Positions 12,590-18,220 of a stretch of DNA of 18,220 nt are shown here, one piece after another. Source of the stretch: JAFARZ01 sp036490795. Lineage in GTDB: Bacteria; Actinomycetota; Actinomycetes; Streptosporangiales; Streptosporangiaceae. Location: assembly GCA_036490795.1 (NCBI GenBank), contig DASXDG010000420.1, positions 1 to 18,220 of the forward strand. Reading direction: 5' to 3'. The notes beneath the pieces were generated by a model that saw nothing but the letters and a program-made list of their open reading frames with translations, ran no database searches and had not been told where the DNA came from. The first letter of the stretch is position 1. The number at the start of each line of letters is the position of its first letter. Made by a program: the position numbers and the translations under genes.

Positions 12590-13393
12590 GGTGAAGCGGG
12601 GCGGCCGTTTCTCGGTGAAGCTGGCCAGGCCTTCGGCGAAGTCGGCCGAGCCCGCCATCTCCCGCTGGATGCCGGCCTCGAACTCGAGCTGTCCGTCCAT
12701 CTGCTCGTAGAGCCAGCGGTTCAGCTGGCGCTTGGTGCCTGCGTAGGATCTGGTCGGTCCGCTGGCGAGGCGGTCAAGCAGGCCGTCCGACTGGGCCCTG
12801 AAGTCGTCGTCAGGGAAGACCCTGTTGATCAGGCCCCAGTCCAGCGCCTGCGCCGCGGGCAGCCTGTCACCGAGCAGGGCGAGCTCGGCGGCGCGGGCGA
12901 ACCCGATGCGGGACGGGACGAGCAGGGATGAGCCGCCGTCGGGTACCAGGCCGATGTTCACGAACGCGAGCGTGAAGTACGCCGACTCGGCGGCCACGAC
13001 CAGGTCGGCCGCGAGCGCCAGGGACAGGCCGATGCCGGCGGCGGCGCCGTTGACGGCGGCGATGACCGGCTTGGGCATGCGGCGGATGCCGTTGATGATC
13101 GGGTGATAACGTCCGGTCAGCACGTCATACGGGTCGAAACTACCGGACTGTGCCCGCTCCAGTCCCTCCTTGAGGTCGGCGCCCGAGGAAAACGCCCGGC
13201 CCGCCCCGATGACCATGACGGCGCGCACGTCGTCATCGCCTGCCACGGCGTTCACCGCGTCGAGCAGGTCGAGGGAGAACTGGTCGCTCCACGCGTTCAT
13301 GCTGGCGGGGCGGTTCAGCTCGATCGTCGCCGCCTGACCGCGACGGTAGAGGTTGATCGTGTCGTACGCGCGGGAAAGCTCATCATCAGCCAC
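12581..13393 (-). CDS. Enoyl-CoA hydratase/isomerase family protein, PaaG-like
   Basis: 270-residue crotonase-superfamily enzyme acting on acyl-CoA thioesters in the cytoplasm. FSSGADLKE (68-76) and NGAAAGIGLSL (115-125) form the oxyanion hole and CoA pocket. NIGLVPDGGSS (146-156) carries Asp152. The two glutamates that hydratases use for catalysis are not at their places, while Asp152 in GLVPDGG and the following LLVPSRIGFARAAELALLGDRL match PaaG-type isomerases. A double-bond or ring isomerase role is therefore more likely than hydration. The GTG start has no Shine-Dalgarno, but TAGCAT ends 6 bases upstream. It lies 33 bases after geosmin synthase on the same strand, so read-through is also possible. 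Its 3' end merges into a 20-bp tandem repeat array. Confidence 0.88.
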   Translation of the reverse strand: MADDELSRAYDTINLYRRGQAATIELNRPASMNAWSDQFSLDLLDAVNAVAGDDDVRAVMVIGAGRAFSSGADLKEGLERAQSGSFDPYDVLTGRYHPIINGIRRMPKPVIAAVNGAAAGIGLSLALAADLVVAAESAYFTLAFVNIGLVPDGGSSLLVPSRIGFARAAELALLGDRLPAAQALDWGLINRVFPDDDFRAQSDGLLDRLASGPTRSYAGTKRQLNRWLYEQMDGQLEFEAGIQREMAGSADFAEGLASFTEKRPPRFTGA

Positions 13394-13405
13394 GGGGGCA
13401 TGCTA
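13394..13405 (-). promoter_or_regulatory. Candidate leaderless -10 element for the isomerase gene
   Basis: On the minus strand TAGCAT (13405-13400) fits TANNNT and is separated from the GTG start by exactly 6 bases (GCCCCC), the spacing expected for a leaderless transcript. No ribosome binding site is present. The element lies in the 33-base gap after geosmin synthase. Confidence 0.35.
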
Positions 13406-13426
13406 ACGGAGATGCCGCGCGAACAG

Positions 13427-15562
13427 CTACGTCACGGTAACCGGTATCCGCGCGGCGCTGGTGCCCAAGCCGGTGGGGAACATGGTGAAACCGCGGTAGG
13501 TACGGCGGAGTTCGGCGTCCATGTAGCGAGGCGTGCGCCGGTGCCATTCCAGGATGCCGGACATCCAGTCCTTGAGCAGTTCGGCCTGGTTCTTGAGCGT
13601 GGCCTGTGCCTGTTCCGACAGGCCCTGCTCGGCGAACAAGGCAGGCAGACCGCTCTCCAGGATGTGCTCGAACTGGCGCATGCGCTCATTCATCAGCTTG
13701 GCCGTGATCGCGGCCGCGGTCCAGCGATCGGTACCGAGGAAGTGCTGCGTCACGAGGACCATGTTGTGCAGGTCACCCTCGAACTCGATCTCCTTCTGGT
13801 ACGAATGCAGGTCGTTGATCAGGCACGCGTAGTCCTGTGCCGAGGTCTCCAGTTCGCGGATCACCCGGCTCTGGTAGATCTCCGGCGGCACGCCGCCCTG
13901 GCCGGCCAGCCGGGCCAGCCTCATCGTGAGATCGGCCCCGAACGTCTTCCTGCGCATCTCGATGTACTCGACCGGATCGGGGATCCGGTTAACGGCCTTG
14001 TTGGCCAGTTCCCACACCCAGCTACCGGTCATGTCCAGTACATCGTCGCGCAGTTGCGCCCTGTCGCTTGCTGTTACCGCCGGTACCGTCTTCTGCCACA
14101 GATCGGCGAGGCCGCGTTCGAGCCCGTTGAGCGGTTCCGGGACGGGTTCGGCGAACTCGCCGGTGCCCAGCGGCATGAACAAGGCGAGGCGCTCGTGCTG
14201 CAGCTTGGCCCGCGGCAGATCGAGGGACGGGAAGAGGTCATCCCCGTAGGTCCCCCAGGTCAGCCAGCCGACCGAGAGGTTCACCTGCTCGAGAGCGCCG
14301 TCGGCATGGATCATCGCCGCGCAGTGCGGGAAGTCAAAGCCGCGGTACCGCCGCTCGTCCCAGAGCCCCTCGGCGAACAGGCCCATCTCCCGCGCCCAGA
14401 TCACGCCGTCCTTCCTGGCCTGGTCCTGGTGCGGGCTGGTGCGGAACTGGTACGGCATGTGCAGCGGGGGCACGGGCAGGTGCCCGACCGGCTGGAACGG
14501 CACGTGGGAGTGCTGGCGCAGCCGCGTCTTCGAACCGGTCGATGCCGGCCGCGCGTTCTCGTCCTTCATGTACCTGCTGGACTTGGTGTGCCATTCATGG
14601 CCGCCCGCCTGCCAGTCTTGCAGCCCCTTGACGTACGCGGCGACGGCGAGCGCCTCATCGGGCGCCGCCTGCTGGTCGGCGAGCATGGCCGGAACTTCGG
14701 CGAGCGCGGTGTGCTCGAACTGCTGCAACCGCGAGGTCAGCAGGTCGTTGACCAGCTCCGCGGCTTCCTGTGTCGAGATGTCGAGGAACTTCTCGAAGAC
14801 CAGGACCGCGTTTGAGTTCTCGCCTTCCTCCTGGACTTCGCGCTGGTAGGAAAACAGGTCGTTGCGCAGGTGCACGGCGTCGGCGAACGTGTCGGTGAGC
14901 ACGTTGAGCTGTCGTGTGCATGCCAGGCGGCCAGGTAGTTCGGCCCTGGTTTGCGGCAGCCCCGCAGCGAACTCCACCAGGTTCGCCGACCATGGGGCGC
15001 CGCCCACACGGCGACGCATCTGCACGTACTCGACCGGGTTCGCGATCCGGCCGATGCCGATGTTGTCCAGCTCCCACATCGACTCGACCATCAGGTTGTG
15101 CGTGCTGGTACGGAACCGGTCCTGCCAGTTCCCCGACATCGCCGGCGTGGTGCGCCGCCACAGATCCTTGAGCCCGGCCTCCGCCGGGTTCTCCGGCTCC
15201 AGGTCCTCGTCGGTCATGAACCGCCCGAGGTTGTCCAGGTACTGGCGTGCGCCCTCGTGGTCGCGGCTGTACTTGAAGTGCTCGAGGAAGTGGTCGTCGA
15301 AGAAGAACACCCATACGTACCAGTCGGTGATCAGGTCCAGCGTCGCCTGATCGCAGTCGGGGTGGGTGTAAGCGCACATCAGCGGGTAGTCCATCGCCTC
15401 CAGCGCGGCCTGATCCCAGACGACGCCGCCACTGGGCTTCGGCGCGTCGAGCATGCCCGTCTGCCGGGCCCACTCGGTGCTGTGCTCGCGAGTCCCGGCC
15501 AGGTGCGGATTGAGCCGGGCCGGATACGGCAGGTAAAACTCGGGGAGGGTGAATGCCTGCAT
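13427..15562 (-). CDS. geoA: Bifunctional germacradienol/geosmin synthase
   Basis: 711-residue two-domain class I terpene cyclase. In this family the N-terminal half converts farnesyl diphosphate to germacradienol and germacrene D, and the C-terminal half converts germacradienol to geosmin, the earthy odorant. The N-terminal domain has DDHFLE (89-94), NDLFSYQRE (234-242) and the conserved CAYTHPDCD and TDWYVWVFFFD. The C-terminal domain has DDLFP (441-445, where I recall DDYYP in the Streptomyces enzyme) and NDLHSYQKE (583-591). It ends near the family-typical FPTGLGTSAA. Length is close to the usual 725. The ATG at 15562 follows AAGGTGA by about 5 bases and begins with the family-typical QAFTLPEFYLPYPARLNPHL. 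The frame is open 400 codons further upstream, but that is antisense to the STAND gene. The usual Crp-like neighbour is absent; a PaaG-like gene follows. Confidence 0.96.
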   Translation of the reverse strand: MQAFTLPEFYLPYPARLNPHLAGTREHSTEWARQTGMLDAPKPSGGVVWDQAALEAMDYPLMCAYTHPDCDQATLDLITDWYVWVFFFDDHFLEHFKYSRDHEGARQYLDNLGRFMTDEDLEPENPAEAGLKDLWRRTTPAMSGNWQDRFRTSTHNLMVESMWELDNIGIGRIANPVEYVQMRRRVGGAPWSANLVEFAAGLPQTRAELPGRLACTRQLNVLTDTFADAVHLRNDLFSYQREVQEEGENSNAVLVFEKFLDISTQEAAELVNDLLTSRLQQFEHTALAEVPAMLADQQAAPDEALAVAAYVKGLQDWQAGGHEWHTKSSRYMKDENARPASTGSKTRLRQHSHVPFQPVGHLPVPPLHMPYQFRTSPHQDQARKDGVIWAREMGLFAEGLWDERRYRGFDFPHCAAMIHADGALEQVNLSVGWLTWGTYGDDLFPSLDLPRAKLQHERLALFMPLGTGEFAEPVPEPLNGLERGLADLWQKTVPAVTASDRAQLRDDVLDMTGSWVWELANKAVNRIPDPVEYIEMRRKTFGADLTMRLARLAGQGGVPPEIYQSRVIRELETSAQDYACLINDLHSYQKEIEFEGDLHNMVLVTQHFLGTDRWTAAAITAKLMNERMRQFEHILESGLPALFAEQGLSEQAQATLKNQAELLKDWMSGILEWHRRTPRYMDAELRRTYRGFTMFPTGLGTSAARIPVTVT

Positions 15563-15766
15563 GTAGTCACCTTGGCACGCTGAGTTATGTCGCGGCAAGG
15601 GGAATGCGTCACCGGCCGGCTGCCTCCCGCCCGGCGGCGTGGCGGGGCGGCGCCGCACCGTCGGCGTCTTCGACGATGCACCTGATTTGCTGTGGTTCGG
15701 GTTAGGTATCGCGGTTACGTATATGTGCCGATGCCCTGGACGGGAGCCGGCGCACACACTGGTGGT

Positions 15767-16819
15767 GTGATCTCCTCGTCTGACCTGATACCGGGGGGGC
15801 TTACCGGGCGGGCAGCGGAGACGGCTGCCATCCGCCGGGCGCTGGCTCGCTCCAGACTGGTCACCGTGACCGGCCTGCCGGGTGTCGGCAAGACGGCGGC
15901 CGCGATCACGGCCGCGATGGGTGTCAGCGGCAGCTTCCCCGACGGTGTCGCGCTGATCAGGCTGGATACGTTGCAGGATGAGGCGCTGCTGCCGCACACG
16001 ATCGCTGCCGCGCTGCAACTGCCCGACACATTCGGCGGCAGCCCGCTCAGTTGGCTGACCGGGCAACTCCAGGACAAGCAGGTGCTGCTCCTGCTTGACA
16101 CCTGCGAGCACCTGCTGGGCGTGTGCGCCGCCACCGCCTCGGCAGTGACCGAGCAGTGCCCCGGCATCCGGGTGCTGGCAACGAGCAGGGAGCCGCTCCG
16201 GGTACCCGGCGAGGACACGATGGCTATCCAGCCGTTGCCCGTGCGCGACGCGGTACGGCTGCTCAGCCACCGGGAAGAGCAGCTGAAGGGACTCCAGCAG
16301 CCGGCCGCGGGGAACACGGCGCGGGCGGTGTGCGAACGACTGGACGGACTGCCGCTCGCCATCGGCATGGCAGCGCGCCAGCTCGCCACCGGAACGCTCG
16401 ACGCGCTGCTGACCGCTCTCGACGGCGGCTATGAGTTCCTCTCCGACCCGACCACCCCTATCGCGCGGCACCGCACGCTGAACGCGGCCATCGGCTGGAG
16501 CCATCAGCTGTGTACGCCAGCCGAACGCCTGCTGTGGGCGAGGCTCGCGGTATTCGACGGGCCGTTCTCGGTGAAGGACTGCCTCGAAGTCTGCGTGACG
16601 ACGCACCTCAGCGACGACACCGTCACGGTTGGCATCGCGATGCTGGCGGAGCGGTCGCTGCTGCTGCGCGAACCCGGCGAACCGCCCAGGTACACAATGC
16701 CGCGGGTGATCCGCGCCTACGGGCTCGGCATGCTGCGCCGCCTCGCGGAAGACGAGGAGATGCGGCACCGGTACCAGCGCTGGCGTAGCGGCCCCAGGCG
16801 TGATGAAGTCTGGAGCTGA
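15767..16819 (+). CDS. Short STAND (NB-ARC-type) ATPase lacking sensor and effector domains
   Basis: Predicted 350-residue signal-transduction ATPase resembling the NTPase core of AfsR/LuxR-type STAND regulators. Visible are a P-loop GLPGVGKT (36-43), Walker B VLLLLDTCEH (106-115), sensor-1 LATSREPLR (137-145), a CERLDGLPLAIGMAA motif (GxP) and a winged-helix part (GWSHQLCTPAERLLWARLAVFDGPFS). It ends just after PRVIRAYGLGMLRRLAEDEE, where relatives continue into several hundred residues of TPR repeats and often a LuxR helix-turn-helix. It is thus truncated or a minimal form; no TPR-like sequence follows in another frame that I can see. The start is uncertain: GTG 15767 matches the spacing to LTGR seen in the second STAND gene at 18014, while in-frame ATG 15731 and GTG 15692 are alternatives without Shine-Dalgarno sites. 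It diverges from geosmin synthase. Confidence 0.8.
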   Translation: MISSSDLIPGGLTGRAAETAAIRRALARSRLVTVTGLPGVGKTAAAITAAMGVSGSFPDGVALIRLDTLQDEALLPHTIAAALQLPDTFGGSPLSWLTGQLQDKQVLLLLDTCEHLLGVCAATASAVTEQCPGIRVLATSREPLRVPGEDTMAIQPLPVRDAVRLLSHREEQLKGLQQPAAGNTARAVCERLDGLPLAIGMAARQLATGTLDALLTALDGGYEFLSDPTTPIARHRTLNAAIGWSHQLCTPAERLLWARLAVFDGPFSVKDCLEVCVTTHLSDDTVTVGIAMLAERSLLLREPGEPPRYTMPRVIRAYGLGMLRRLAEDEEMRHRYQRWRSGPRRDEVWS

Positions 16820-16960
16820 GACCGGACCCTGCTGCGCCGCGCGCGGACCGTGCCGTGCCGCGCGGCGGAAGAGGCCGCGCCGGCCCTGCCCGGGAACATG
16901 GGACGCCGCGCCCGATGGGACGAATTACACAAAGAGGGCGGGCTTGCCGAGACTCTAAGT

Positions 16961-17006
16961 ATCGTGCGCGTGGCGTTCCGGATTCCCGGAACGCCACGCG
17001 CACGAT
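16961..17006. terminator. Perfect 21-bp hairpin between STAND and phosphatase genes
   Basis: The 21-base arm starting ATCGTGCGCGTGG at 16961 is exactly complementary to 16986-17006, with a 4-base loop ATTC. This is the longest perfect stem in the window. It lies about 140 bases after the STAND stop. A terminator separating the two genes is the simplest reading, although no T-run follows on either strand. Confidence 0.65.
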
Positions 17007-17083
17007 CATCGAGCTCGCCTGTCAGTCGGGCGTTTTCTCATGGTTTGTCGCTCGCGCCACAACGAGGGCAGAGCCATCACAGA

Positions 17084-17110
17084 AATATGCGCATGAAGTT
17101 TGCGCATATT
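17084..17110. promoter_or_regulatory. Operator-like palindrome upstream of the phosphatase gene
   Basis: AATATGCGCA (17084-17093) and TGCGCATATT (17101-17110) are perfect inverted copies around a 7-base spacer. The right arm also takes part in a second palindrome, TTGCGC-ATATT-GCGCAA (17100-17116), giving overlapping GCGCA half-sites. The cluster sits about 60 bases upstream of the GTG at 17171, where a repressor or activator would bind. No regulator gene is adjacent, so the binding protein is unknown. Confidence 0.6.
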
Positions 17111-17170
17111 GCGCAACGCGCTGTCGTCAGCCGATTACCATTGCGGTGAGGAATCTGGAGCGCACTTACC

Positions 17171-17866
17171 GTGATCTTTCCGGCTCTCGCCTGCCAGCTG
17201 CGCGTGGAAGCGCGCCGCGTCCCCTTGGCGGCGAACGCGGGCGGCGATATCCACGACGCGCTGATCACGCCGTTCGGGGTACGGCTGCTGATCGGCGACG
17301 TCATGGGGTCAGGGCTGCCCGCGAGCGAAACGGGGGCGCAGGTGCTCGCGGCCTGGCGGGAGCTCGCCATGTCCGAGTCCAGCCTGCCCGGCATCGCGGT
17401 GCGGCTGCACACGCTGATCTCACGTTCGGAGCATCCGGAACGGTTCGTCACGGCGCTGCTTGCCGGGTTCGGCTGCGGCGGCGCCGACATGGTCTGCTGC
17501 GGGCATCCGCCACCACTGCTGCTGCGCGGCGGCACCGCGTCGTACGTCGAGACGTTCCCCGCGCCGCCGCTCGGCCTGCTCGATCTCGCGGACGGGTGGT
17601 GCAAGAAGTTCACCGTGCCGTTCGGCTCCGGAGACAAGCTGCTGATGTACACCGACGGGGTCACCGAGGCGCGCGACACCTCGGGCACATACTTTCCGCT
17701 CGCCGAAAGCGCCATCGCGGCGATGCGAACCGATACGGCGACGGGAGCCGAGGTGGCGACGCAGGGCGATACGGACCGCCTGCTCGACGGCGTGCTGGAC
17801 AGCCTGCGCGCACACATCGCAGGCCGGCAGAGCGACGACATCTTGATGTTGCTCGCTGCGAGGTGA
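17171..17866 (+). CDS. Minimal SpoIIE-type PP2C serine/threonine phosphatase
   Basis: 231-residue protein consisting almost only of a PP2C/SpoIIE phosphatase domain, a metal-dependent fold that typically dephosphorylates anti-anti-sigma factors or other signalling proteins. AGGDIHDAL (23-31) and VRLLIGDVMGSGLPAS (37-52) hold the first metal-binding aspartates. CCGHPPPLLLRGG (109-121), YTDGVTEARD (160-169) and QSDDILMLL (220-228) complete the family pattern, with Asp222/Asp223 as late metal ligands. The PAS, GAF or membrane sensor domain common in actinomycete relatives is missing, as is any HATPase kinase. The GTG start has GGAG 10 bases upstream, and homology begins almost at once. It lies between two STAND ATPase genes on the same strand, so it may act on or with them, but this is inference. 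Confidence 0.87.
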   Translation: MIFPALACQLRVEARRVPLAANAGGDIHDALITPFGVRLLIGDVMGSGLPASETGAQVLAAWRELAMSESSLPGIAVRLHTLISRSEHPERFVTALLAGFGCGGADMVCCGHPPPLLLRGGTASYVETFPAPPLGLLDLADGWCKKFTVPFGSGDKLLMYTDGVTEARDTSGTYFPLAESAIAAMRTDTATGAEVATQGDTDRLLDGVLDSLRAHIAGRQSDDILMLLAAR

Positions 17867-18013
17867 CGAACGCGCCGTGGTACGTTCGTAGCGCTCCCTG
17901 GCTTCCGCAGTCCGGCTCTGGCGAGGTCAGCATGACACGTGCATTAACGCGGCACCACGTGGGTGAACGACCCGGCCAACACGAGGGGATGCCGTGGACC
18001 ACGAGGTCAGGCG

Positions 18014-18220
18014 ATGACGGCTAGCACGATACCGATGGGCCACCTGCCGGTAGAGGTAACCGGGTTCGTCGGCCGCGAACGCGAGCTCACCTCGCTCGCA
18101 CGGCTGCTCGGCACCGCACGGCTGGTGACGGTGACCGGCCCCGGCGGGGTCGGCAAGACCAGGCTCGCCCTGCGGGCGGCCGGGCAACTCCCCGTCGACG
18201 CGACCACCGGCAACACGGCG
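18014..18220 (+). CDS. Start of a second STAND/AfsR-like ATPase (runs off the window)
   Basis: The frame from the ATG at 18014 is open to the window edge (69 residues). After a short lead it reads VTGFVGRERELTSLARLL, then ARLVTVTGPGGVGKTRLALRAA with a complete P-loop (GPGGVGKT). This is the typical opening of large STAND regulators that continue into NB-ARC, TPR and often LuxR-type DNA-binding parts; nothing beyond the P-loop is visible here. A GGTCAGG sequence ends about 2 bases before the ATG, so the ribosome site is tight and the true start could be the ATG eight codons in. It shares fold and orientation with the short STAND gene upstream, with the PP2C gene between them. Confidence 0.85.
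   Translation, partial: MTASTIPMGHLPVEVTGFVGRERELTSLARLLGTARLVTVTGPGGVGKTRLALRAAGQLPVDATTGNTA

Larger units (their letters stand above)
16820..17170. other. 351-base spacer before the phosphatase gene
   Basis: No gene is supported. The spacer contains a perfect 21-bp hairpin (16961-17006) and an operator-like palindrome cluster (17084-17117). The left third is very GC-rich, the right third notably AT-richer, as in a promoter region. Confidence 0.6.

Noticed and set aside
12488..12931. Plus-strand frame starting in the 53-bp repeat and running through the 20-bp repeats
   Set aside because: It is antisense to the isomerase gene and has no recognisable domain; the repetitive start merely reflects the tandem units.
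15563..16768. Upstream in-frame extension of geosmin synthase (about 400 codons on the minus strand)
   Set aside because: It is antisense to the STAND ATPase gene, which has clear P-loop and Walker motifs. Geosmin synthase has a good ribosome site and family-typical N-terminus at 15562. The open frame is a GC-bias effect.
17927..17975. Two CACGTG/ACGTG motifs in the spacer before the second STAND gene
   Set aside because: The hexamer is short and frequent in GC-rich DNA, and the spacing shows no clear symmetry, so I do not call an operator.
16855..18024. 389-codon plus-strand open frame covering the phosphatase gene in another frame
   Set aside because: Arg/Ala-rich shadow with no domain; the PP2C motifs are in the frame starting at 17171.

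Overview
The window looks like the chromosome of a high-GC, soil-type actinomycete. The evidence is the very high GC content, frequent GTG starts, a full-length bifunctional geosmin synthase, an ECF42-type sigma factor with a DGPF partner protein, and SpoIIE-type phosphatase and STAND ATPase genes. Two proteases from unrelated acid-active families (G1 eqolisin-like and S53 sedolisin) hint at an acidic habitat. That last point, and any finer taxonomy, is inference.

Layout. 1-3000: an MFS exporter (-) and a membrane-anchored G1-type glutamic peptidase with a glycine-rich tail (-), separated by a 343-base spacer holding a 13-bp hairpin. 3100-5000: a fold-type III PLP enzyme of the D-threonine aldolase/D-serine dehydratase family (+) and a DinB-like protein (+). 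4960-6230: a decayed MFS exporter (-) whose divergent MarR regulator (+) is still intact; their promoters share an inverted repeat. 6430-8142: a sedolisin (+) with an unusual glycine-rich/helical insertion in its catalytic domain, followed by a long terminator hairpin. 8355-10680: a textbook drug-resistance operon, with a promoter overlapping operator-like repeats, a 14-TM DHA2 exporter and a translationally coupled TetR.

10654-12589 is the most unusual stretch. Two 53-bp palindromic direct repeats bracket a DGPF/YCII gene and an ECF42-like sigma gene. These two usually form an operon but here converge tail to tail with touching stop codons. One repeat supplies the last codons of tetR and the other the first codons of the sigma gene. 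A roughly 85-base G-run tract and a 4 x 20-bp tandem repeat accompany them.

12581-15562: a PaaG-like enoyl-CoA isomerase/hydratase gene lies directly downstream of geosmin synthase on the minus strand. 15767-18220 (+): a short STAND ATPase without sensor or effector domains, a minimal SpoIIE-type PP2C phosphatase behind a 21-bp perfect hairpin and an operator-like palindrome, and the start of a second STAND ATPase that runs off the window. No RNA genes, CRISPR arrays, transposases or phage genes were seen.
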